A DNA stretch of 64,000 nucleotides from Polytrichum commune (taxonomy: Eukaryota; Streptophyta; Polytrichopsida; Polytrichales; Polytrichaceae). Numbering within the stretch: the stretch's first letter is position 1; every line of letters begins with the position of its first letter. Below are positions 21,929 to 32,499 of the stretch, one piece after another. Below the pieces are notes generated by a model. It made no database searches and was not told the origin of the DNA. It saw only the letters and a program-made list of their open reading frames with translations. The position numbers and the translations under genes were made by a program. The stretch lies in assembly GCA_950295325.1 (NCBI GenBank), contig OX485804.1:19094001-19158000 (forward strand), in the 5' to 3' direction.

Positions 21929-24500
21929 CTATAAGTGCTTATAAAAGTGTTTTCATTTTTATTTTTTTCTATTAAATATCAATTACAGTATATTCCACCA
22001 ACTATTGGAACATTTGGAAGTGTGCGCATTGTAGCTTAAGTTTGTTATGTTGTCTCTAATTCATGGCTTGACCTAGAAGGTAGTTTTTTGAAAACTATAC
22101 CCCATGGGCGCATTGTAAAAAAATCATTGGTTTATTTATAGCTAACAAATATAGTAAGCAATATTAACACTATAATTAGAAAATTTGTAACAACATTCGT
22201 GCCAACATCATAATCAACAAATTAAAAAAAAAATTAATGTTATTGAAAAAAATGGGAGTTTGTCGACAAAGACATATTGGCATAGTTGAAAAGGAGGATG
22301 AGTAGCTTGGTGGCCGAGGACATCAAAGAGAAACTCAATTAAGCATGTTGAAAAAATACAACTGGAAGCACTTATTCATTAGTCAATGATGGAACATGAT
22401 AGTTTGCATATTAGAACTAGGGAGTGAATTTACACAATAGTATAATACATTCAATAATTATGGCCAATACGTTGAATTTGTAATAAGAGCATGTACACCC
22501 TAAACCAATCACGTGGCAACAACATTAAATAACACTTTGATTGGATATATTGTAATTGTAAAACATCATGTGTTTACACTACATTCATGTATTACGATGC
22601 AATATTGATGATTCATTTGCAACGAAATCAAGAATCGTACAAAGTGTTTCATAATAGAATAATTTAATATCTTCAAATTTGATTTAGTGGTTTTATACCA
22701 TAGAGGGTGCTATTTCATCTTTACTAATGCCATAATGTAGTTTCTACGTGGGATTCAAAGGGTCTCAACTAGTGTAGGATTGAGAAGTGGCAAAACTCAG
22801 GGGAGCTGTAATTATTTTTTGTCAGTATAGAGAGCAATATGTGGTTTATCATAGGATATGAAGTTGTACAACCCTAGAACACCCAAATTCAAGTGTTTAG
22901 TTAGCTACAAAATGAGTCACATGAGAGCTTTGCAAAACCTTTCTAAAACCGTAAACTAGTGGACATACCAAAAACGCCTAAGTGGAAAACCATTGCTAAC
23001 TTGGGCCCTAGGTACTAGTGGGTCTAGCCGACATCTCTCAAAGAACAAAAGTCATATAAGAGCCATATCGTTAAATACCAATATTTGTGCCATTAAGAAT
23101 TCTTTGGCATAAACAACACATAACATAATGGAAAATTAGCAACATGTTTTGTATGAATTAGATATTGTACGTGAGGAACCAAGTTACAAGTAGTAACAAG
23201 CATCCTTGTGCTACCTGCCAAGTGAAGGGAGCAACGAACTAGAAGCACAAGAAACCATGTTTGTTTCTGTAGCAAGATAACATGTGTAAGATCTTGGGCG
23301 TAGCGATTACCATGTCGCGAGGACAAGTTGCTACAGTCTACAATCAATATCCTCATGTTCAATAAGGACATGACACGCCAGTGAGATGGTCAGCAGTCCA
23401 ACACTTGTTCTTTGGGGAGGTGTCATCGATCTACAGGATTCTAGAAATGGGTTAATGATTTTACTGGTGGTGTACTGAGGTTGGACCTGGAAATCCATTA
23501 TGCAAATGAGCCCCAGTGATTTTTCAAAATGTTTGCAGCATGCAATGATGATCATGTCAACTCCGCATGAAATGAATCTGGTACTTCTTCTCAAAGTCGA
23601 AACTTGATGTTTGGTGTAATTTGAATTCAAGCGTGTAAAAAGTGGAGGAGCTTTTGACAAAAACAATGATGCAGAACTAGTACTACTTTACCCTCCCTTC
23701 CCTTCCGCAGTCAGATTCAGTAACATACATACCTACATACGACCACCCACCGCATCTGCACTGCACTGCACTAACTCAGTACTCATCATGAATGGCGACC
23801 ATCATCATGGATGCCTGCAAGCTAGTCTCTGACATTGTCACGGTTCAATGTGTACACACAAAACACACACATCACTGCGACTGCCAGCCACATCTCATCC
23901 CATCACATCCATCTGCAGCAGGCTAGCTGGGAAGAGGAGGATTGTTTTCCCGTTGGCATGGAGTTATTGAGACGAACTTTGCAGAGGATGTATCAGCACT
24001 CATGAGCAGCACATCGATTGATTAAAGAAGGAAGAAGGATGCACTTGTTGCTGCATCTCATCCCCCCAGCTCACTCATAAATGCAATATTATGATTCTCC
24101 TTCTCCGTTGGGTCGAGGGTTAGGTCTTGGCAGCCAGCTTTTAATTCTGTCGCACTCCTAACGTACGTCGATCGACTAGCTGCCTGCCTGCAGAGTCTCA
24201 TCAGGCGACATGCCAGGCCAGGCCAGCTGCGGATGAATACACATGTACAGGTAGCAGGAGCATTCAGTTGTAATCAGTGCTGTAGGGCTAGTTGTTGTTC
24301 GGGGTCACTCGCTTATCCTCCGGTTTGCGTGGCTAGCTGCTTTTGTTGAAGGAGTGACCCTCCTCGTCTGAAACCATCGATCAGGAACTCCATAGACTTC
24401 TGGGAGGCCTCGATTGGCTCCGTGCAGGTTACACTTAGTAGCAGCTCATTGAGCAATACATTTCCTACTCGCAGCTCCTCTCCGAGGTGAGGTGCGGGAA
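21929..24500. other. Intergenic; upstream region of the LTPG gene in its last 0.8 kb
   Basis: No gene recognised to about 23700. From about 23700 the base composition becomes richer in GC with many CTAGC/GCTAGC and GCAGG words, consistent with the 5' flank of the gene starting at 24649. No TATA box or other element can be named with confidence. Confidence 0.4.
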
Positions 24501-24648
24501 CGATACTGGCAGCTAGGTAAGCTCGCGTTTTGGAATCAGGTGGGCCAGGTTTGAGAGGAGAGGCGAGTATAATTCGAGGTGCAGGATTTTGAAGACTGCA
24601 GATCTAGTCCCTGCACCTTTGAGGTAGGTTGTGAACTTGTGATCGAAA

Positions 24649-25545
24649 ATGGCGATGAGGATGATGCAGGGAGCTACTACTGCAACAGTATTGGTGGCGT
24701 TACTCTTGTGCACCATCCAATGTGGTTCTTTCGTCGCAGCGGTGGCACCGGCTCTGGCGCCGAAGTCGGGGACGAGTCCACCAGCTCCTCCGACCATGGC
24801 TCCCACCATCGCCACACCACCGGTCACTGCTCCAGTTGCGCCACCGCCAACGATTGCTCCCGTTGCGCCACCGCCAACAACCGCTCCGGTCGCGGCGCCG
24901 GCTGTGACTGTTCCATCCGCAGCTCCCTCGGTCTCTGTGCCCGCTCCCGCGGCGGCTACCCCCACGGCGACTCCCGTTCCCGTTGCGTCTCCGACTCCGG
25001 CCACTCCAGCTCCAGTTGCGGCCCCCACGGCGACCACCCCCGCTCCAGTTGCGGCATCGGGGCCCACGGGCAGCAGTGTCGACTGCTCGAACGCGTTTTC
25101 GTCGCTACAGACGTGCTTCGCGTTCGTTAGCGGCAACGACAGCACTCCGCCGACGCCCGACTGCTGCGCGGCACTTCTGGCGGTCCATGTGAACCAGCCA
25201 GTGTGCTTGTGCCAGCTGTTACAGCTCGTTACCAGCGGCGACCCTTCTACCGCAGGCTTGAACGCGACACGGGGGCTGGAGCTTCCAGGCCTGTGCAAGG
25301 TCAACGCAGACGTCAACAGCTGCCCGGCGCTTCTCGGGACGCCCGTTGCGTCTCCTTCCTCGGGACCCGCGGCAGCCGCAACCGCTCCTGGTTCTGGTAG
25401 CGGCGAGGAGCCTGCCCCAGCCCCCACCGGCTCGACCACGCCGCCTGGCTCGGGAGCTCCGTCGTCCATGTCCAGACTGAATGCCGCAACGGTGTTGGTG
25501 GTCACGACAATGCTGGGCTTTGCAGCTCTTCCACTCATTTTTTGA
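24649..25545 (+). CDS. GPI-anchored non-specific lipid-transfer protein (LTPG) with proline-rich arm
   Basis: 298 residues in one exon. Residues 1-31 are a signal peptide (hydrophobic run VLVALLLCT). Residues 32-140 are rich in Pro, Ala, Thr and Val with many AP, TP and VAP repeats, the style of arabinogalactan-protein glycosylation sites. Residues 146-225 hold the complete eight-cysteine lipid-transfer motif: C146, C156, C172-C173, C186-x-C188, C216, C225. After a second Pro/Ser-rich arm, residues 275-298 (LNAATVLVVTTMLGFAALPL) are a C-terminal hydrophobic GPI signal. The family carries lipids or wax and suberin monomers at the plasma membrane and cell wall. The Pro-rich arm sits before the domain as well as after it, which is unusual for LTPGs. 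The start is the first Met of a compact leader; M3 is an alternative. Degenerate copies of the 3' end follow. Confidence 0.93.
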   Translation: MAMRMMQGATTATVLVALLLCTIQCGSFVAAVAPALAPKSGTSPPAPPTMAPTIATPPVTAPVAPPPTIAPVAPPPTTAPVAAPAVTVPSAAPSVSVPAPAAATPTATPVPVASPTPATPAPVAAPTATTPAPVAASGPTGSSVDCSNAFSSLQTCFAFVSGNDSTPPTPDCCAALLAVHVNQPVCLCQLLQLVTSGDPSTAGLNATRGLELPGLCKVNADVNSCPALLGTPVASPSSGPAAAATAPGSGSGEEPAPAPTGSTTPPGSGAPSSMSRLNAATVLVVTTMLGFAALPLIF

Positions 25546-27400
25546 GAGAATTTGGCAGATGATTAATAGGTGTTGGAAATCTTATTTGCAGGTGAGTGTT
25601 TGTATGATGGTTCAGGCATGCCCTGAGCATGAGGTGCGAAATGAGGGCAGCTGGCTCAACTTGCAAAAGCTTGCGAAGGCCAGGATCATGGCGATGTACC
25701 GTAGTTGTTTTTCCCACATTGATTTTAAAGCGGACATTAGAAGTAGTTTTAGTACTTAGCACTTAGCACTTAGCACTTATCGGAACCGATATGTTCATTT
25801 GTTCACCTAGTTGTAGTTCGGAGGATCCATGTCTCCAGTTCATAGTGAATCCTAAAGAATAAAAGCTTATTGCTTTAACCGGTGAGTCTCTCTGCTTAAC
25901 GTGTCATATCCGTAATTTGCATCATTGATGCCGAGTCATCGTCCATGTCCAGACTCCAGACTGAGTGCCGCCACGGCGTCGGTGACGACATCATGTTGGG
26001 GTTTGCAGCTCGTCCCGTCTTGGTTTGAGAGGGTTGGAGAAAATGAGGCAAGTTGGTGTTTGGAACTCTTATTTTCAGGCGAGTGATTGTATGATGGTTC
26101 AGGCATGCCCTGAGTATGAGGTGCAAGATGAGCTCAACTTATTAGGGCACCGAGCTCAACTTGCAGAAGCTTGCTTTCCTACCCGAAGGGCAGGTTGGCG
26201 ATGTACCGTAGTTGTAACTTGTTTCCATATTGATATGAAGGCAGACTTTACACGCCACGTGGAGTTGATTGGTATTCGGCTTCAATTTGTGTGATCATGA
26301 TTCCAACATTATCCGGCTGTGTGGTGTTCATTTGTTTCACCTAGTTGTAATCTTGATGAGGAGGATCCGTGTCCATTCAGCTCATAGTGAATACTTAAGA
26401 ATTATAAAGCCTCAAGCGGTCTCTGCCTATCGTGTCATATCCATAATTTGCATCATGGTGAGCGTGACGACAATGTTGCGGTTTGCAGCTCTTCCTGTCA
26501 TGTTTTGAGAATAATTTAGAAAAGGAGGCAATTGAGTTGTTGGAACTTTGATTTTCAGGTGAGTGGCTGTATTATAGTTCAGGCTCGTCCTGAGCATGAC
26601 GTGCAAGACTAGGTCTGTTTATTACCAGGCGGTCCAGTTGCCGCCTATGATGAAGGGCAGCTAGCTCAACTTGCAGAATTGATTTCCTTTCCTGCCTTGA
26701 AGCCCAGGATGGTGATGTACCGTAAAGTTTTTAAATTCATGAGAAGGCAGTTTTCACATTGGAAGTAGAGAGATTTAATGGGCTTCAGTTAGCTGTGATG
26801 GAGATTTCCAACATAATCCGGTTAATACATGCGTCCATTTGTTTCACCTAGCTAGTTATAGTGCGGAGGATCCATCTGTCCAGGTCATGGTGAATACTGA
26901 AGAACAAAGGTCATTACTTCAGACAAGGTGATCATTCGCCTCTGCTCAGTGTAATTTCATCTCCATTGCATCACGATTTGTTGTGCATATTGGAGGTATC
27001 TTGTTCCTGTCCAGACTGACTACGGCATTGTTGACGACAATGTTGGCCTTTGCAGCTCTCCCTCCCATGTTCTGAGAAAATGTCCAGTTTACAAAATGAG
27101 GAAATGTAGTTGTTGGAAATCTGATCATTTTCAGGAGAGCATTGTAAGTATTAGGGTTCATGCACGTCCTGATTATGAGGTGCAACATTAGAGCTGTAGA
27201 TCATTACAAGCAAGCTCAGCAGCCGTCTGCTCAGCTTGCAGAAGCCTAGTTGAATCCTACCTTGAAAGTTAGGATGGCGATGTACCCTAGAAGTTTTCCA
27301 CATTGATTTGAAGGTCAACTGTACAAGTAGTGTAGGTCGATTTGTGTTTAGCATCATTGTTGGGATTGAGATTTCAACATGATAATCCGGCTGTTCCTGT
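25460..27400 (+). repeat. Tandem array: LTPG 3' end plus three degenerate copies
   Basis: The last about 80 bases of the LTPG coding region and about 400 bases of 3' flank recur three times downstream. Landmarks: CCATGTCCAGACT near 25469 and 25943 (TGTCCAGACT again near 27008); TTTGCAGCTCTTCC-type GPI-signal ends near 25517, 26002, 26484 and 27050; CCTGAGCATGAGGTGC-type words near 25621, 26110, 26590 and 27169; GGAGGATCC with CATGGTGAATAC near 25817, 26361 and 26872. Spacing is about 480, 480 and 580 bases. Each copy can still be read as a weakened FAALP.(M/I)F-like tail with a TGA stop nearby, and each has TTTTCAG or TTGCAG before GAGTG, like a 3' acceptor. No copy retains the cysteine domain. 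Confidence 0.8.
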
Positions 27401-30197
27401 GTCAGTTTATTTTGGGTTCACTCATGCTCGAGATGAATCCAATTTCTAAGTGGTGATATTGAACATTGCAATTCATGAAACTCTCCAACATTGAAGCTCA
27501 ACATCACAGCTAGAGTGAACCTCATAGGCAAATACTGTCCTTGAGATTACACACTAGGAACAGGAGACTTGGTTTTCAGTTCAATTCCACTGAAGGAACA
27601 TTTTGTACATATACTGGTTGACATTGGATACTTCTTAGTCACCCACCGCGAGCAGGCCAGTAAGCTCTAGCATGAGTATCATTTTTGCTGCTCCAAAAAA
27701 TCCTCTAAAGTCGCCCTAAATTTGTATCCCTCTATTTTGCCTCTTCCTTTCCCAACAGTAGGTTGTACAGGGAATAGCTAACTTCATAAATCTGATAAGG
27801 TATCAACTACGGGACTAGATAGAGAAACATGCAACCAGATTACTTGTTGAGTGACCCCTGATGATGTATCAAAAAAACGTGGATACACCCTCCTTGTCAG
27901 GGTTTCTCTCCTTTTCTCGCCCACAAAAAGCCAGAATTCGGTAATAGATTTAGTACTTCCCTCACCAAAAAGAAGGAAATATCAGGTGTAAAGCCAAAAA
28001 GAAAGTCACATATTAGTTAAAAGGAACTGCACCAAATCCACATGTATACATCCAGATTACAAAGACATTTTCATCACATCAAACCAGAAACAATGTAACT
28101 CTGCCAATTAAATATCAACACAAGTAAGAGACATCGCTAAGAACACTGCAGTTGTACGCCGCAGTTGTACACCAGGGGTTTCAGGAGTGTGCACTGTGAA
28201 TAGGCAGGAGATACATCAACACGGAGTTAACAATAGTTAAATAAAAGTGCCCAGACCTGCGTCTGCAGAGGGCACATGACAAGCTGCAAAGTACTCCTAC
28301 TTAACTCCCTGCCCCTTATACCAGGTGTACTTAAACCCAAGCATGGGGAACCACGTAAATAGTCTGGAAATGGTACTAGAGAATCAAAAGGGCAGGGGAT
28401 AAGATCAGATAACAAGGCATTCCTTAATAACCTATTTTCTTTACAGGCCAGGACAACGAACAGGGAGATCTGACGAGTAGTTACAGATGGGCTGGTTAAG
28501 TTTGAAAAATGCCCGATTTAGGTTCAAGACTTTGAGCAAATCACCAATCATTTTAAAGGAATCTATATAATATACCTTAAGTAAATGAAGGAAAACTTAA
28601 GGATATCAACATGTCACCGGCTGGACTTGAAAACACTTGGATCTTGACCAACTGTGCCAAGAATGTCCCCCAACACTGCACCTGCTAGATGCCCAAGAGT
28701 AACCAAAAACGTGCTTGAGCATAGTCCATGCACAAACTCACTATGTTGTTTCACAAATAGTACTAACTTAGGTTTTGTCCACATTCCCTAGACACAAGAG
28801 CTATGATTTAGCCCAGACTTTCTCCTGTTTTGAGTTCTGCCGAAGGCTGGCCTTCTGCAGTAGTTGATAATAAACTTATCTGTAACCTTAGATGTATTAG
28901 AATAGTAGCAGCACTTTACACAGTCAAGAAAAAAGAGCACTATACACAGTCAAAAAAAAAGAGCACAGGATGACAAGGTATACACATTCCAATAGACAAT
29001 CATATAGTCACTTCCATTATTGATCCACATACATGTGGACCGATCTACCACAAGATATTCTAGCCTAATCGCATTGGGATCAGATCTTGTAGTCGTATTT
29101 CATAAACTCAACTATATCACTCAGAAGGATTGCTCTTGCTCATGCAGGTGCCCTTCACATTTGAACTAAACTGAAGGTGCACAGAAAGCTGGCATGTTTC
29201 TTAGAGGCCAAGCTCACTCCCTCTTTCTGTGCCTGAAAGACAAGCCCAGGTAAACAGGAAAGGATCAATATCTCATCCAAGGGCATGAATCTTTCTGTCA
29301 GGACCTGAACACATGATATATTCAACTCACACCCGATTGCAAACAATCAGAATCGAGTTTTTGGACAGGAGTTCAATAAGTAAACCTCATCCGAGCACAA
29401 TGCAGCCAGAACCAACACATTCCAGCAAGAGTCTATTGCACACAATTCCTCCATACGCAATAGTACCCTCAGTACTCATCACTGAGATACCAGATCCAGG
29501 CAAATTCAAGCTCCAGGCAATATCAGAAGACAGCATGAAAATCTCAGTCAAACATGTCTAGTTTGAGGTAGCACACAAGCACCAAGCTTGAAACTGCTCA
29601 TGCATCCAGACCTGCTCTGCAAATTGGAACCGAGGACTCTAGTTCTCTGAGCAACCCTCATGCTGAAAATTTGAAGAATGAGCATTCTGACCCCATGCAG
29701 AGTAATGATACAATCTTCAAGGATGAGAGAAAGTGAACTTATACACTGCAAAATTGTAGCACAGGACCAATTTGTACCTGGATCAAGAACGTGGAGTCTT
29801 CATGAGACCTCACAAGCTGTCTCCCTGATTGTAAACTTGGTAAGAGGATGTGAGGACACTCATTCACAATTGCAGTTAATCAAAGGTAATATCACAGTAT
29901 CCACTTCTGTGCAGATGGCCGTACAAGGTTGCACATGTGCAATCAGCAGCCTGGTGCAGGACTTCAAACTGCACTTTGTAGAGTACCTCAGATTTCCATA
30001 AGTTTGTTGTAATTGCCCAACAGACAACACCCCAGAGAAGAATGAGATGAAAACAAATACAAGAACTGGGCAAAAATTGAACATCTTTTGATGTTCAGGT
30101 TTGAGTCAATTTGATCTGGGCACATTTGGAAGCAAATGCTGATTTGCTGCCAATGTAGACTACAATATATGACAAAGGCCATTGATGTCGGTGCCTG
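27401..30197. other. Region downstream of the F-box gene; no separate gene supported
   Basis: Moderately AT-rich. The part nearest 30197 is presumably the 3' UTR of the minus-strand F-box gene; several short frames on either strand lack recognisable motifs. A weak hAT-family fragment lies at about 28475-28685 (ACAGATGGGCTGG, ATTTTAAAGGAATCTATA, AACATGTCACCGG, GATCTTGACCAACTGTGCC), parallel to 10118-10302. Confidence 0.45.
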
Positions 30198-31763
30198 CTA
30201 GGCTCTCCGGAGAAACCTTCCTCCTTTCTGACCAACACCTGTGCCTGCAAGACCGGCTGCCAGTACAGATTTCGTATCGGGACGCCATGAAAATTCTTTC
30301 AAAGTCAACACACGGTCACAAAGAGCAGGGCTTAGCTCAGAATCCCTAATATTATCACAAAATGTCACTCTTAACCTCTGCAAATCCTTGAATGCCTGTA
30401 CCACGGCGTCAACTCCATTTGTGGTAACCAAAGAGCAGCCTTCCAGCCCTAGAAGCTTGACCCTTTTGCACTGTGTTGCAAGACCTAATGTATCATCATC
30501 TAGACCCCAACAATCCTGAAACTCTAGCTCTTTAACAACTGAACACACTGACAACAAGGCAGCAAAGCCAGCACGATCCCGCAAATCACAGCGCTCAAGG
30601 TGCAAGCGCTCAATGGCTGAGCATTTACCCAAGCGGTCAAGAGGACCCGGGTTTCGGTCTATCTGCTTGCACCCTTCAAGCCGCAGTGTTTTCAAACAAT
30701 CCAAAAAGGACAATGCTGCAACCCAGCCCTCATAAAAGCCCTTGTTCGAGAGAGTCAACTCTTCCAACATCACACAGCACTTGCCAATTGCTGAAATGCC
30801 CTCGTAGCTTGCCTCACAGCCACTGAGTTCCAGTCTCACTAACCTCCGAAACGTATGGCTCATGATTGTGAGACCTATGTCCGTGAAGGTGCAGTGATAG
30901 AACCCTGTCACTGATCCTATCAATCTCACTATCTGTAGATTCTCACAAGCAGCTATGGCTCTCAGAGTCTCATCTGTACATTGGTACAGGTCAAGCTCCT
31001 GCAGAAGTGGGCAACTCTTGGCAATACTGGCAATACCTATCTCCGCCTCTGCCTTCTTCTTCACAATTTGCACCACCGCCTCTGCTTTAGGTATTTCTGC
31101 AGGACTTTCTGGAGTGGCATTCCCAGCAACAGCAGCGACATCTCCAGACCTATCCAATTTTATCGCATCCTTCTTCACATCCTTGTCCTTCTTGTCTGAG
31201 TCAGGGGTGCCGGGGGTTTTCAAACTCTTCTGCTTCGACAATGTGCGTGACATAGAGCGAGCTCTCCCAAAGTAGTTTCCCCTTCTCACATCCACAACAC
31301 ATAGCCGCTGCAAACCAGGATAAGAATCGGCCAGAAGCTTCAATCCCCTGTCCAGCTTCGCTGGAGATAACTGCTGCTCTTCTATGCATCGTTCAATCGA
31401 ACCCGGATCGACTGCATCGTAGGCAAGCTGCACTGTGAGCCCCTGGTGCGTAAGAAGAATCGCGGAGCCCTTGCAATCCCGCGGTTGCACAATGCAGGCC
31501 AATGAGAGGTCCACATCTGTCAGATTCGGAAACCGTGATACAATTCGGCCGCTCTCCAGAAACCGCCAATCCTGCACCTTGATCGATTGCCTGAGTGTAC
31601 CGTGTAACTTCATCCATCGCTTGCACACCAGTGCGTAGTGTGGCGAGTGCGATAGCCGTCGCAATATTCTCAGTAAGAGCTCGTCATTCAAACTGCAGAA
31701 TGGATCCACCGACACCGGTTTCCACGAATCGTCTATCTTGTTGCCTAATCCTTTACTCCGCAT
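30198..31763 (-). CDS. F-box/leucine-rich-repeat (RNI-like) protein
   Basis: 521 residues in one exon. An F-box occupies about residues 21-62 (CSLNDELLLRILRRLS then YALVCKRWMKL). LRR/AMN1-type repeats follow, with the consensus L..L.L..C recurring from about residue 250 onward (LLQELDLYQCTDETL, LVRLELSGCEASYEGI, LKTLRLEGCKQID, VKELEFQDCWGLDDDTL, VKLLGLEGCSLVTTNGV, LQRLRVTFCDNI). The C-terminal WRPDTKSV to KGGRF tail and overall order resemble the Arabidopsis RNI-like F-box proteins At5g07670/At5g51380, whose substrate is not established. Such proteins act as SCF ubiquitin-ligase adaptors. Residues about 161-240 are a Lys/Asp/Pro/Ala-rich, probably disordered insertion between the first LRR part and the rest. 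The start is the first Met before the F-box. No break seen. Confidence 0.92.
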   Translation of the reverse strand: MRSKGLGNKIDDSWKPVSVDPFCSLNDELLLRILRRLSHSPHYALVCKRWMKLHGTLRQSIKVQDWRFLESGRIVSRFPNLTDVDLSLACIVQPRDCKGSAILLTHQGLTVQLAYDAVDPGSIERCIEEQQLSPAKLDRGLKLLADSYPGLQRLCVVDVRRGNYFGRARSMSRTLSKQKSLKTPGTPDSDKKDKDVKKDAIKLDRSGDVAAVAGNATPESPAEIPKAEAVVQIVKKKAEAEIGIASIAKSCPLLQELDLYQCTDETLRAIAACENLQIVRLIGSVTGFYHCTFTDIGLTIMSHTFRRLVRLELSGCEASYEGISAIGKCCVMLEELTLSNKGFYEGWVAALSFLDCLKTLRLEGCKQIDRNPGPLDRLGKCSAIERLHLERCDLRDRAGFAALLSVCSVVKELEFQDCWGLDDDTLGLATQCKRVKLLGLEGCSLVTTNGVDAVVQAFKDLQRLRVTFCDNIRDSELSPALCDRVLTLKEFSWRPDTKSVLAAGLAGTGVGQKGGRFLRRA

Positions 31764-32470
31764 TATCGCTCCTCCTCAAACCCTTGCCAACCCTTGCAGA
31801 AGCAACAAATGTCCTTCCTGCCTTCCCTTGTCTTTGCCTTTCTCCTACAAACTGCCCCCTGCTTCCCTAGTAATCCATTTATCTTCCCTTCCCGCAGCCA
31901 TGACCAGATGAAAAACGAAAGAAGTAGGACAATACGAACTCGCAATCCGCACCTTGCATTCTCTAATACCACCGATTCAGGTGGCTGACCTAGCCATCAT
32001 CTGCGCAACAAGAGATTCGATGAAACGTGAGTTGCTTTGTTTTAGCTTACTTACAGGATTGAATTGAAGCAGGCCGCCACAGATGATGCGAGGAGTTGGG
32101 ATTTGCGAAATTGCTCGCGGCAACAACAGCATTGAATCGGTGCGAAGGCTGCCCTAATGGGAAACCGTGACGCTTCTCAGTTCAGTCCGGCGATGGTCCA
32201 GTCCGAGCGAGCGAGGTAGCTGCTCCCGCGCTTCCATCGCCGTTGCTTCCTTCCCCCCACTCGCAGACGCCCACGCGCGGCTGCGTCACTACTACAACTA
32301 CACACCGGAGTGGGGGCATGGGGCCTTCGTACCCGGAAATGAGATTCTGCCTCTGCCCGGCGCTCCCCCGAGCTGCCCGCCGGTTCTTTTTATGCTGCCC
32401 GACCAAGTTCGCCTCCCCATCCCTTTCAAAAGTTGCCATAGAGGACGCTCTATTTCATCTTCACTACCCT
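31764..32470 (-). promoter_or_regulatory. 5' leader and promoter region of the F-box gene
   Basis: Upstream of the minus-strand start, GC-rich and with many CG dinucleotides up to about 32470, where the composition drops abruptly to AT-rich. On the minus strand, CCTGTAAGTAAG (about 32047-32057) and TTGTTGCGCAG followed by ATGATGGCT (about 32000) could bound a very short leader intron. That downstream ATG opens a 7-codon upstream frame. Both are only possible: 54 bases is short for a plant intron. Confidence 0.35.
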
Positions 32471-32499
32471 ATTTAGGGAGAATATTGTGGGCATACTTA

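Noticed and set aside
24513-25538. 341-codon open frame antisense to the LTPG gene
   Set aside because: It is the exact antisense of a GC-rich, Pro/Ala-rich coding region (Gly/Ala/Val repeats mirror Pro/Ala/Thr codons); the plus-strand product has a signal peptide, eight cysteines and a GPI tail, and the antisense has none.
31763-31988. Short frames around the F-box start on both strands
   Set aside because: They are antisense or leader sequence next to a well-supported gene.
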